NCBI GenBank assembly: GCA_002390845.1 | Contig: DGQT01000099.1 | Span: forward strand, 40,815 to 104,814 | Reading direction: 5' to 3' | Origin: Chitinophagaceae bacterium UBA4407 | GTDB taxonomy: Bacteria > Bacteroidota > Bacteroidia > Chitinophagales > Chitinophagaceae | DNA: 64,000 bases | Part shown: piece by piece, positions 1 through 8,442 of the stretch | Numbering within the stretch: the first letter of the stretch is position 1 | Layout of the letters: each line of letters begins with the position of its first letter | Made by a program: the position numbers and the translations under genes | Notes under the pieces: generated by a model | Database searches by the model: none | What the model saw: the letters and a program-made list of their open reading frames with translations, nothing else | Told to the model about the DNA's origin: nothing

Positions 1-2
1 TA

Positions 3-1304
3 ACGCTAAATATCCAGGCAGCAAACGCAGGAAGTAAAAGCGATTCAGCCAACCTTTCTATGTCAGTATTCCGTGTAGATTCTTTGCAGTCTGCAGATGA
101 AGTTACCATAGAATCTTACCTGTTGCTGAGTTCCGATCTTAAAGGGTTTGTTGAAGAACCAGGCTATTGCTTTACCGGCAGCGGTAAAGAACCTGATATT
201 GAAAACCTGATGCTTACCAATGGCTGGCGCAGGTTTAACTGGAAAAACATCCTGCAAAATCAGCAACCTGTTTTTAGTTTTGTACCGGAAGTGAATGGCC
301 ATATTATTACAGGAACCGTAATTAACACTAAAACAGGCAACAGCCAAAACGGTATAGAAAGTTTTCTTTCTGTGCCCGGCACAAGGCTGCAGTTTTATCC
401 TTCCACCAGCGATTCAAACGGCCATGTAAAGTTTGAAATGAAAAACTTTTATGGCTCTTCAGAAATCATTGGCCAGGCAGGTACTGAATACGACAGCATT
501 TACAGGTTAGATGTTAATACTCCATTCGCTGCTAATTTTTCTGCTGCGCCGCTTCCTGCGTTTCACCTGCCCGAATCTGCTCCAAATACCTTATTGGAAA
601 AAAGCATTGGTATGCAGGTGCAGAATATTTATTCAGCAGATAAAATAAAGCAATTCATTTTTCCTGTGGCAGATACCTCAACCTTTTATCTTCATGCTGA
701 TCAAAAATATTTGCTTGACGATTATACCCGGTTTACAACAATGGAAGAAGTGTTGCGCGAATATGTTGCGCTGGTAAATGTTTCAAAAAGAGAAGGCAAA
801 TATCATTTCCCCGTTTTTGACCTTTTAACCAACCTGGTATTTAACAGCGATCCGCTGAACCTGCTCGATGGTGTTCCTGTTTTTGATCTGAATAAATTTC
901 TTACCGTAGATCCTTTGCAGATACAAAAACTTGAAGTACTCAACCGCAGGTATATCTACGGTGGCTCAAGCTTTAACGGCATTCTTAACTGGACGAGTTA
1001 TAAAGGAGACCTTGCCGGTTACAAGCCAGATGCGCGTACAGTTGAACTGGATTACGAAGCATTGCAAATGCAGAGAGAGTTCTATGCACCCGTGTATAAT
1101 AATGAAGAGCAGCGTTCAAACCACCTGCCCGATTTCAGAAACGTTTTAATGTGGTCGCCAGACATTAAAGTAGCAAACAACGGCAACCAAAAACTGGAAT
1201 TTTTTACATCCGATCTCCCCGGTAAATATGCAGTGCTGGTGCAGGGTATTTCCTCAAATGGTTTATGTGGCAGCCGAACTTTATTCTTTAACGTAGAGAA
1301 ATAA
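3..1304 (+). CDS. C-terminal part of a large surface protein (MG2/carboxypeptidase-regulatory-like, TonB-plug-associated family), truncated by the window edge
   Basis: The reading frame is open from the first bases of the window, so the start lies upstream; 433 residues are visible. A methionine codon at 60 exists but sits inside a continuous sequence and is probably not the start. The stretch LTNGWRRFNWKNIL is typical of a family of very large Bacteroidota envelope proteins with macroglobulin (MG2) and carboxypeptidase-regulatory-like domains. It is followed by a beta-rich region (GTVINTKTG...) resembling a regulatory Ig-like domain and a plug-like segment around the phrase LLDGVPVFDLNKFL. 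The end (GKYAVLVQGISSNGLCGS) looks like a closing beta domain. Role is probably cell-surface binding or transport; no enzyme motif is seen. Family recognition is from memory of motifs and moderately secure. Confidence 0.6.
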   Translation, partial: TLNIQAANAGSKSDSANLSMSVFRVDSLQSADEVTIESYLLLSSDLKGFVEEPGYCFTGSGKEPDIENLMLTNGWRRFNWKNILQNQQPVFSFVPEVNGHIITGTVINTKTGNSQNGIESFLSVPGTRLQFYPSTSDSNGHVKFEMKNFYGSSEIIGQAGTEYDSIYRLDVNTPFAANFSAAPLPAFHLPESAPNTLLEKSIGMQVQNIYSADKIKQFIFPVADTSTFYLHADQKYLLDDYTRFTTMEEVLREYVALVNVSKREGKYHFPVFDLLTNLVFNSDPLNLLDGVPVFDLNKFLTVDPLQIQKLEVLNRRYIYGGSSFNGILNWTSYKGDLAGYKPDARTVELDYEALQMQREFYAPVYNNEEQRSNHLPDFRNVLMWSPDIKVANNGNQKLEFFTSDLPGKYAVLVQGISSNGLCGSRTLFFNVEK

Positions 1305-1311
1305 ATACAGG

Positions 1312-1436
1312 TTTATTTGTACCCGGCAGAAGTATTTCTAATCATCTGCTGTTGCGTCGCACACTTGTTCAGTAGGATTATAAATTGGGCTTTTATCTTA
1401 GCGAATGTTGCCGGTGACAACACCGGCAACATTCGC
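1312..1436 (+). repeat. Dispersed repeat, left half-element with internal hairpin
   Basis: Starts just after the preceding stop codon with the outer end (TTTGTACCCGGC), then the core GTTGCGTCGCACACTTGTTC at 1351-1370, then the inner segment AAATTGGGCTTTTATC. It is followed by a perfect 16-bp stem (GCGAATGTTGCCGGTG at 1401-1416, complement at 1421-1436) with a 4-nt loop. The inner segment matches the inverted half at 2140-2246, so the two probably delimit one element around the gene at 1532-1975. Confidence 0.75.
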
Positions 1437-1531
1437 AAGCATCTGAAGGCTTCCCAACGGGAGAACTATAGATGTGTTTTTTTGAAACTATGGTTGGCAA
1501 CAGTGACCCCTTGTTGTACGCAGTTGTCATT

Positions 1532-1975
1532 TTAAACATTCTCAAAATTCTTCCATACAATTTTCCGGTTTAAGAATATCGCGATGATAACCCAAACAAA
1601 CAAAACTGAATACTTAGTAAAAACTGAACTGATAGTGTTGTTGGGAGGAAAAAATCTATCGCACTGCGAAATGTCAAATAATATAAATCCCAAAATAGGA
1701 AGTGTTGCAATGGTAGTACTAATGACAAAATAAATGCGATTCTGTTTTCCTAGTATCTTGTCTCGTACCAATGATTCTAGGGTCTTATTAATTAAGAGAA
1801 GGATAACAAAGCCTAATCCAAATAAGGGAATTCCATAAAAAAATATCTGGAAAATAACTTGCAGCATATAAGAAGAATCATGTTCTTTGAATTCATTATA
1901 CTTTTCGACTATAACGCTAGGTATAATGAAAAGCAAAAACGACAAAAGGGCAACCTGGAACGTTTTCAGAATCAT
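1532..1975 (-). CDS. Small multi-pass membrane protein, unknown function
   Basis: 147 residues with four hydrophobic segments (about residues 7-22, 36-62, 84-102, 120-136) and short charged loops, so an inner-membrane protein is likely. No family is recognised and no catalytic motif is visible. It is more AT-rich than the neighbouring genes, lies alone, and is enclosed by two inverted halves of the dispersed repeat (1312-1425 and 2140-2246) that share the segment AAATTGGGCTTTTA. It therefore looks like cargo of that repeat rather than part of an operon. The ATG at 1975 gives a plausible membrane N-terminus (MILKTFQVALLSFLLF). That it is a real gene is likely but not proven. Confidence 0.55.
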   Translation of the reverse strand: MILKTFQVALLSFLLFIIPSVIVEKYNEFKEHDSSYMLQVIFQIFFYGIPLFGLGFVILLLINKTLESLVRDKILGKQNRIYFVISTTIATLPILGFILFDISQCDRFFPPNNTISSVFTKYSVLFVWVIIAIFLNRKIVWKNFENV

Positions 1976-2139
1976 GATTAATTAGTCTATCAAATTGCGC
2001 ACAACACAAAGATTGCCGCAATTGCTTAAAACTGCAAATTTTCTTTTTCGTTGATTTTAAATAAAAGTGCATTGCGTTTTTTGTATTGTCGGCTTCGCCA
2101 ATCAGCCAACAATACTTAATAATTCTTTGTAAAATAAGT

Positions 2140-2246
2140 TGCCTGAATTAACCTTCGCATCGGTAAAAGCCCAATTTCCAATCCAACCGTACAAGTGTAC
2201 GATGCAACCAAAACCCTTAATAACCATCCCCCTGCCCGGCTCACAA
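2140..2246 (-). repeat. Dispersed repeat, right half-element (degenerate core)
   Basis: Read on the minus strand: outer end TTTTTTGTGAGCCGGGCAGG, core GTTGCATCGTACACTTGTAC (2189-2208, two changes from consensus), inner segment GGATTGGAAATTGGGCTTTTA. The inner segment matches the left half at 1312-1425 better than other copies. The right outer end abuts the tandem array that follows. Confidence 0.7.
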
Positions 2247-2272
2247 AAAAGCAATTTACATGTAAAAATGCT

Positions 2273-2496
2273 CACACACGTGTGTGGAGGCAATCCCCTG
2301 CAAGGGAACGCGCCCACACACATGTGTGAGGGTAATCCCCTGCAAGGGAACGTGCCTACATACGTGTGTAAGGCCAATCCCCTGCAAAGAAACGTGTCCA
2401 CACACGTGTGTAGGGGCAATCCCCTGCAAGGGAACGTGCTCACACACGTGTGTAGGGGCAATCCCCTGGAAGGAAACGTGTCTGCACACCTGTGTG
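2273..2496. repeat. Tandem array, 42-bp period, with CACACACGTGTGTG palindromes
   Basis: Six copies of a short palindrome (consensus CACACACGTGTGTG) begin at 2273, 2315, 2357, 2399, 2441 and 2483. They are separated by a conserved segment like GGCAATCCCCTGCAAGGGAA. Exact 42-bp spacing keeps several frames open on both strands, so the long open frames here are a by-product. The whole repeat unit is conserved, unlike a CRISPR array, which has unique spacers. The array lies between two right-half cores of the dispersed repeat (2189 and 2580). Confidence 0.9.
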
Positions 2497-2537
2497 AGCA
2501 TTTTTCGCTGCTTTTGGCCTTCCACAAACAGTCTTCG

Positions 2538-2632
2538 CTTGAATCTACGCTTCGGTATAAGCTCATTCATAATCCAACAGCACAAGTGTGCGACGCAACA
2601 AAAGCTTAATTAATTTCATTAGCCGGGCTAAT
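2538..2632 (-). repeat. Dispersed repeat, right half-element
   Basis: Contains TGAATCTACGCTTCGGTATA, then TCATAATCCAACAG, then the core at 2580-2599 (GCACAAGTGTGCGACGCAAC), then AAAAGCTTAATTAATTTC and the outer GCCGGGCTAATAAA. It lies 80-180 bp upstream of the regulator gene at 2716. Together with 2140-2246 and the 42-bp array it fills the 740 bp between the flanking genes; no further gene is seen there. Confidence 0.75.
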
Positions 2633-2715
2633 AAATACCTCTACTACTTCTTTCATAATTTCTTTAGTATGTTCAGCCCCAAATAACTTATAACTTAGCG
2701 CACAAAATTTCTGTT

Positions 2716-3876
2716 ATGCAGCATATTCTTATAGTTGATGATGAAAGGGCGATTCGTAAAACGCTGGGCGAAATTCTTACTTACGAGGGCTTTAAGGTAG
2801 AAGAGGCAGCCGATGGGGAAGAAGGATGGAAGCTGTTTTGCGAAAAAACCTACGATGTGGTTTTATGCGATATCAAAATGCCAAAAATTGATGGCCTTGA
2901 GTTTTTATCGAGGGCCACAGAAAAAAATCCCGATGTGCCGGTGATCATGATCAGCGGCCACGGCACCATTGAAACTGCGGTGGATGCGGTTAAAAAAGGC
3001 GCTTACGATTATGTGGCCAAACCTCCGGATTTAAACCGCCTGCTGATTACCATTCGCAATGCGATGGATAAAAACAACCTGAGCAAAGAAACCAAAGTGC
3101 TCAAGCGTAAGGTAAACCGCGTGCAGGATATGATAGGAGAGAGCGAGCCTATTATGCGTATAAAAGAAACCATTGAAAAAGTAGGCCCAACCGAGGCACG
3201 GGTGTTGATAACCGGCGATAATGGTGCAGGTAAAGAATTGGTTGCAAAATGGCTGCATGAGAAAAGCAACAGGCGAGAGGGCCCGTTGGTAGAAGTAAAC
3301 TGTGCGGCCATTCCCAGCGAACTGATAGAGAGCGAATTGTTTGGTCATGAAAAAGGTTCTTTTACATCGGCCATTAAGCAGCGTATCGGAAAATTTGAAC
3401 AAGCCAATGGTGGCACTTTATTTCTTGATGAGATTGGCGATATGAGTTTAAGCGCCCAGGCAAAAGTGCTGCGTGCTTTACAGGAAGGTAAGATAACCAG
3501 GGTAGGGGCCGATAAAGAGATCGCTGTAGATGTTCGGGTAATTGCCGCAACCAATAAAGACCTCATGAAAGAGACCGAAGCAAAAAACTTCAGGCTAGAT
3601 CTGTATCACAGGCTGAGTGTAATTCTTATTCATGTGCCCTCGCTTAATAACAGGAAAGATGATATTCCGCTGCTTGTTGATAAATTCCTTGCTGATATTG
3701 CCGAAGATTACGGGCAGGCAAAAAAAGCCATCGATAAAAAGGCCATTGAAGCATTGCAGAATCATAACTGGACGGGTAACATACGCGAACTGCGCAATGT
3801 GGTAGAGCGGCTGGTAATTCTTTCGGGTAAAACAATAACAGCAGAAGACATTCACAGTTATGTATTGCCGGGATAG
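2716..3876 (+). CDS. NtrC-like response regulator (receiver + AAA+ domain) lacking a DNA-binding domain
   Basis: 386 residues. An N-terminal receiver domain has the acidic pocket (DDE 8-10), phosphoacceptor D52 (VVLCDIKMPK) and conserved K102. The AAA+ domain has Walker A GDNGAGKE (167-174), Walker B GGTLFLDEIGD (232-242), and a sensor/arginine region near NIRELRNVVERL. Two things are odd. The sigma-54 contact loop GAFTGA is replaced by GSFTSA (214-219), and the protein stops at SYVLPG soon after the AAA+ lid, so the usual Fis-type helix-turn-helix is absent. Normal NtrC proteins are about 450-480 residues. It may act without binding DNA or on a non-sigma-54 target; this is inference. No sensor kinase gene is adjacent. 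The ATG at 2716 begins the canonical receiver strand (ILIVDDE). Confidence 0.9.
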   Translation: MQHILIVDDERAIRKTLGEILTYEGFKVEEAADGEEGWKLFCEKTYDVVLCDIKMPKIDGLEFLSRATEKNPDVPVIMISGHGTIETAVDAVKKGAYDYVAKPPDLNRLLITIRNAMDKNNLSKETKVLKRKVNRVQDMIGESEPIMRIKETIEKVGPTEARVLITGDNGAGKELVAKWLHEKSNRREGPLVEVNCAAIPSELIESELFGHEKGSFTSAIKQRIGKFEQANGGTLFLDEIGDMSLSAQAKVLRALQEGKITRVGADKEIAVDVRVIAATNKDLMKETEAKNFRLDLYHRLSVILIHVPSLNNRKDDIPLLVDKFLADIAEDYGQAKKAIDKKAIEALQNHNWTGNIRELRNVVERLVILSGKTITAEDIHSYVLPG

Positions 3877-3924
3877 AAATTTTACAGTGCATGTATTAAT
3901 AATATATATGAAACGATATTTATG

Positions 3925-4108
3925 AGCTTAACTGCATTGCTACTGTTAAGCTCCGGTTGTGTCACTCACTTTTACGTTCGGTTCGCTGGTGGGCAATAGG
4001 CAGTCAGCATTACGGGAATTGATGCCATCATTTGTTCAGATGAAAGGATTGCGACGCAATCCCGAATGCTTTCGGGAATGCCATAAAAAATCCCGAATGC
4101 TTTCGGGA
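3925..4108. repeat. Dispersed repeat element with two CCCGAATGCTTTCGGG hairpins
   Basis: Left core, variant B (GTTGTGTCACTCACTTTTAC), at 3956-3975, followed by GTTCGG. A right core of variant D (GATGAAAGGATTGCGACGCA) lies at 4040-4059. Two identical hairpins TCCCGAATGCTTTCGGGA follow at about 4060-4077 and 4091-4108. This fills most of the 295 bp between the regulator and miaA; the short open frame across it is not a convincing gene. Confidence 0.7.
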
Positions 4109-4171
4109 CTGGTATTCAAAATAAATAATACAAACAACTTCTAATTCTTTAATAGTCTTTACAACTATTCA

Positions 4172-5086
4172 ATGGATCAGCATAAAAATACGGTCATCAT
4201 TATCGCCGGCCCCACGGCATCGGGCAAAACAGCGCTTGCTATTCAACTTGCCGAATATTATAAAACAGAAATTATTTCCGCAGATTCCCGGCAATGTTAT
4301 AAAGAACTGAATATTGGGGTAGCCAAACCCTCTGCTGAAGAACTACAGCGCGTTAAACACCATTTCATAAATTCTCATTCTATTCACGAGAATGTTACAG
4401 CCCAGACTTTTGAACAATATGCATTGAAAAGTTTGTCTGAAATATTTAAGAAAAGTAATGTGGCGGTAATGGCTGGTGGCACAGGCTTATACATTAAAGC
4501 ATTTTGCGAAGGCCTTGATGAAATACCAGCAATAGACGAAGCCATAAAAAAAAGTATAATTGAGCAATATCATTTAAAGGGTTTGACGTGGCTTCAGCAA
4601 CTGCTAAAGGAAAAAGACCCGGCTTTTTGGAGTATTGCAGAACAACAAAACCCGCACAGGCTGCTGCGTGCACTTGAAGTACTGGAAAGCACGGGAAAAT
4701 CAATAACATTTTTCAGGAAGAAAAAGATAGTGCATCGCCCTTTTAATATTATAAAGCTAGGCATAAACATCGCCAAAGAAGAACTGCATCGTAATATAAA
4801 CAGGCGGGTTGATAAGATGATGCAGAGCGGGTTACAGGATGAAGTAAGATATTTATTGCCTTATAAAGATATGGCGGCACTGCAAACTGTAGGATACAAA
4901 GAGATGTTTCAGTTTTTTGAAAACAATGTGGTTTTACCGGAGGCAATTCAGTTGATTAAAAGCAACACAAAGAAATATGCAAAAAGACAAATAACATGGT
5001 TTAAAAAAGATGAAAATATTAAATGGATATCAGATGTTGAACCAGAATGTATTACTGCTTATTTATCATCAATTTTAGATAATTAA
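4172..5086 (+). CDS. miaA: tRNA dimethylallyltransferase
   Basis: 304 residues, the usual length for MiaA. The enzyme transfers a dimethylallyl group from DMAPP to N6 of A37 in tRNAs reading UNN codons; the product is a substrate for MiaB. The P-loop GPTASGKT is at residues 13-20, followed by the family motif ISADSRQCYKELNIG (36-50) with the catalytic-pocket Asp/Ser. Further conserved elements are GGTGLYIKAF, NPHRLLRALEV, TVGYKEMF and KRQITWFKK near the C-terminus. It stands alone between repeat DNA and the SusC gene. No unusual feature is seen. Confidence 0.97.
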   Translation: MDQHKNTVIIIAGPTASGKTALAIQLAEYYKTEIISADSRQCYKELNIGVAKPSAEELQRVKHHFINSHSIHENVTAQTFEQYALKSLSEIFKKSNVAVMAGGTGLYIKAFCEGLDEIPAIDEAIKKSIIEQYHLKGLTWLQQLLKEKDPAFWSIAEQQNPHRLLRALEVLESTGKSITFFRKKKIVHRPFNIIKLGINIAKEELHRNINRRVDKMMQSGLQDEVRYLLPYKDMAALQTVGYKEMFQFFENNVVLPEAIQLIKSNTKKYAKRQITWFKKDENIKWISDVEPECITAYLSSILDN

Positions 5087-5246
5087 ATGTCAATATTACC
5101 TTTAATCATTGTGTCAGTTGCACGCATTTACAATGTGTATGTTCGACACAGTTGATTTTTTTTTGATTTTTTTCTATGATTAATAAATATTTCCCCTAAT
5201 TTTAACAGTCCTTATTAATTTTTAACAACCATAATTGCTCCCGCTT

Positions 5247-8200
5247 ATGAGACAAAAACTCGATTGCTTGGCTGTACGTGTGTGTGCAGCATTAGTATTT
5301 ATCTTTCTCTCCGGCTCATTATTTGCGCAAAAAAAGGTTACTGGTACAGTAACGAGTGCAAAAGATAACCAGCCAATTGCATTTGCAACAGTAACAGTAA
5401 AAGGAACCAACATTGCTACTGTTACAACTACAACAGGAACTTTTACAATCTCTGTTCCTGCAAACAAAACTACTTTAGTGATATCTTCAATCGGCTTTGG
5501 TGATGAAGAAGTAAATGTAGCTTCTAAAACCGATGTACAGGTATCGTTAAAAGAAAAATCTTCTTCCTTAGATGAGATTGTTGTAACTGGTTACACTGCT
5601 CAGAAAAAGAAAGAAATTACCGGGGCTATATCGGTGGTTAATGTTAAAGACCTGAAGCAAACACCGGTAGGAACTGGTGAAGAAGCTCTTCAAGGTCGTG
5701 CTTCCGGTGTTACGATTATTAGTTCTGGTCAGCCAGGTGCTGCAAGTGATATACGCATTCGGGGTATTACCGCTTTTGGTAACAACGCTCCGCTTGTTAT
5801 TATCGACGGTGTAAGGGGAAGCCTTCACGACATAAATGTTGCAGACATTGAATCAGTTCAGGTATTGAAAGATGCCTCTGCTGCCATTTATGGTGTAGCT
5901 GGTTCAAATGGTGTTATCATTATAACTACTAAAAAAGGAAAAACCGGCAAAGCTAAAGTTAGTTATGATGGCTACTATGGCAACACATCCAGGGGGCCAG
6001 GTTACGATATGGCAAGTACACAGGAAGAAGCTAATGCAATATGGCAGCAACAGCGTAATTCAGGTATCGCCAACCCGAGCAGTAAGCAGTACGGAAGTGG
6101 GTCAACACCTGTAATTCCTGATTATATTACACCCACCGGATTTACCGGCACTGTAGACCCGTCTACTTACAACAGAACCAGTAACCAGATAACACTGGCG
6201 AATAAAACCGGTACCAATTGGTACGATGAAATTACCCGTAATGCCCAGGTACAAAATCATAATATATCAGTAAGTGCAGGTTCTGATAAAAGTTCCTATT
6301 TCTTTTCTTTAGGTTATCTTGACCAACAGGGTATCGCTCAGTTTCAAGGGTTGAAAAGGTATTCTGTAAGGGCAAATACACAGTTTAATATTAATGATCA
6401 TATCCGCGTTGGAGAAAACGCTTATGTTTTCTACAAAACCAATCCAATTTTTGGTAACCAGAGTGAAGGCAGTCCTTTTACAACTGCTTTTCGTGAGGAT
6501 GTAATTATTCCTGTATATGACATTGCCGGTAATTTTGCTGGTACCAAGTCTCAGGATTTAGGTAATGCAAGAAATCCCTACGCAGATATTTACCGTACTA
6601 AAGACAACAAACAAAATAACTGGGATATAAGTGGAAATGTATATGGTGAAGTTGACTTCTTAAAGCATTTTACGATCCGTACAAGTTTTGGTGGTACTAT
6701 TGATAACAATTACAGCTACAACTTTAACTATGTTGGTTATGAAAATGCAGAAGGAAATACTGGGTCTAATTCCTTTAGTGAAGGCGCAGGTTATAGTACT
6801 AACTGGACTTATACCAATACCTTAAATTACAACAATACTTTTGGTGATCACAGTGTAAAAGTTCTTGTTGGTACTGAAGCTGTTTATAGCTACTACCGTT
6901 TTCTGGGTGGTACAAGAAGTAACTACTTCTCAGAAAATCCTGACTTCTGGATTCTTAATACAGGTTCACCCACAGGTCAATCTAATTCAGGTGGTGCAGG
7001 ACAAAGCTCACTTTGGTCACAATTTGCAAGGTTAGAATATGGATATAAAGGCAAATATTTGATCAACGCATCTGTGCGCAGGGATGCAGCATCTGTTTTT
7101 GCTCCTGATGTACGCACAGGTTATTTCCCAGCATTTTCAGGTGCCTGGAGAATTTCACAGGAAAGTTTCCTTAAAGATGTATCTTTTATCAATGACCTTA
7201 AATTACGTTACAGTTGGGGTAAACTGGGTTCTACCAGCAACGTAGATCCAACCAATCCTTTCAACCTTTATGGTCAAAGAGCAGGACGTTCTTTCTATGA
7301 CATTAATGGTACCAGTAACGTTCCTTCGTCTGGATTTTACAGGAGTAATATCGGAAATCCGGCTACTACATGGGAAGGCGATATTATTTCTAACATAGGT
7401 TTTGATGCGACACTGTTTAAGAATAAATTTGATATCACGTTAGACTGGTACAAGAAGAAAGTTAGTGGATTGTTGTTCACAGCTTCAGGCACTCAATACG
7501 ACATTGTATTTAGGCCAGATGCGGGTTTGCCTAAGGTGAACATCGGTGATATGCAAAATACAGGGATAGACTTTAGTTTAACTTATCATGGAACAGTTGG
7601 AAAAGATTTTAAATTTGATGTTACCGGTTTATTTACTTCTTATAACAACAAGATCGTTAGTATACCAGGATTGCCTTACTTCGACGGTCCTCAGATAAGA
7701 AATGTTAAGGTTACACGTAATGAAGTTGGCCATCCGGTAGGCGCTTTCTTTGGTTATGAAGTAATCGGCATTTTCCAGGATGCAGCCGATGTTGCAAAAT
7801 CTCCAACACAAAAAGGGGACGAATCACCAGGCGTTTTCAAATACAGGGATGTTGATGGCAATGGTGTAATAGACGATAATGACAGAACATATCTGGGAGA
7901 TCCAAATCCTGATTTTACTTATGGCTTAAACCTCTCATTCAGCTATAAAGGATTTGACTTCTCCAGTTTCTTCTTTGGATCTCATGGTAATGATATTTTT
8001 AATCAAACAAAATATTTTACTGATTTTCCTGACTTCTTTAAAGGTGGTATCAGAAGAGAAGTTGCAATTAATTCATGGACACCAGATAATACCGGTACTT
8101 CAATTCCTAAATTACGTACAACTGGTGGATTTAGCACAGACGGTGTAACCAATAGTTATTTTATCAGTAAAGGTTCTTATTTACGTGCAAAACAAATGCA

Positions 8201-8420
8201 GATTGGTTATAATGTGCCATCTGGTACAACCAAGAAATTTGGAATTGACCATTTGCGTATCTATGTACAAGGTGCAAACCTGTTCACCATTACAAAGTAT
8301 GAAGGTTTAGATCCTGAGCTGCAGAGTAGCGATATCAACAATACAGTTGGTTTCGGTATTGACCAGGGTAACTATCCGCACACACCTGCATTCCTTGTTG
8401 GTCTTAACCTTAATTTTTAA
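5247..8420 (+). CDS. SusC-family TonB-dependent outer-membrane receptor
   Basis: 1057 residues from the ATG at 5247, which opens directly on a Sec signal peptide (RQKLDCLAVRVCAALVFIF...LFAQ); an upstream in-frame TTG at 5235 would only add four residues. Domains in order: a carboxypeptidase-regulatory-like Ig domain (KVTGTVTSAKDNQPIAFATV), a TonB-box-like segment and plug (LDEIVVTGYTAQKKKEITGA, then RIRGITAFGNNAPLVIIDG), and a 22-strand-type barrel ending in LVGLNLNF with terminal Phe. SusC proteins import oligosaccharides or peptides captured with SusD, driven by TonB. The SusD partner starts 22 bp downstream. The substrate cannot be read from sequence, and no glycoside hydrolase is nearby. 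Confidence 0.96.
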   Translation: MRQKLDCLAVRVCAALVFIFLSGSLFAQKKVTGTVTSAKDNQPIAFATVTVKGTNIATVTTTTGTFTISVPANKTTLVISSIGFGDEEVNVASKTDVQVSLKEKSSSLDEIVVTGYTAQKKKEITGAISVVNVKDLKQTPVGTGEEALQGRASGVTIISSGQPGAASDIRIRGITAFGNNAPLVIIDGVRGSLHDINVADIESVQVLKDASAAIYGVAGSNGVIIITTKKGKTGKAKVSYDGYYGNTSRGPGYDMASTQEEANAIWQQQRNSGIANPSSKQYGSGSTPVIPDYITPTGFTGTVDPSTYNRTSNQITLANKTGTNWYDEITRNAQVQNHNISVSAGSDKSSYFFSLGYLDQQGIAQFQGLKRYSVRANTQFNINDHIRVGENAYVFYKTNPIFGNQSEGSPFTTAFREDVIIPVYDIAGNFAGTKSQDLGNARNPYADIYRTKDNKQNNWDISGNVYGEVDFLKHFTIRTSFGGTIDNNYSYNFNYVGYENAEGNTGSNSFSEGAGYSTNWTYTNTLNYNNTFGDHSVKVLVGTEAVYSYYRFLGGTRSNYFSENPDFWILNTGSPTGQSNSGGAGQSSLWSQFARLEYGYKGKYLINASVRRDAASVFAPDVRTGYFPAFSGAWRISQESFLKDVSFINDLKLRYSWGKLGSTSNVDPTNPFNLYGQRAGRSFYDINGTSNVPSSGFYRSNIGNPATTWEGDIISNIGFDATLFKNKFDITLDWYKKKVSGLLFTASGTQYDIVFRPDAGLPKVNIGDMQNTGIDFSLTYHGTVGKDFKFDVTGLFTSYNNKIVSIPGLPYFDGPQIRNVKVTRNEVGHPVGAFFGYEVIGIFQDAADVAKSPTQKGDESPGVFKYRDVDGNGVIDDNDRTYLGDPNPDFTYGLNLSFSYKGFDFSSFFFGSHGNDIFNQTKYFTDFPDFFKGGIRREVAINSWTPDNTGTSIPKLRTTGGFSTDGVTNSYFISKGSYLRAKQMQIGYNVPSGTTKKFGIDHLRIYVQGANLFTITKYEGLDPELQSSDINNTVGFGIDQGNYPHTPAFLVGLNLNF

Positions 8421-8442
8421 ATTATTAATTAATTCTTTGTAT

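Noticed and set aside
2273..2496. CRISPR array
   Set aside because: The whole 42-bp period, including the linker between palindromes, is conserved; there are no unique spacers and no cas genes.
2102..2613. Overlapping long open frames on both strands
   Set aside because: They arise because 42 bp is a multiple of 3, so the tandem array stays open in several frames. The products have no signal, no family and run through repeat DNA.
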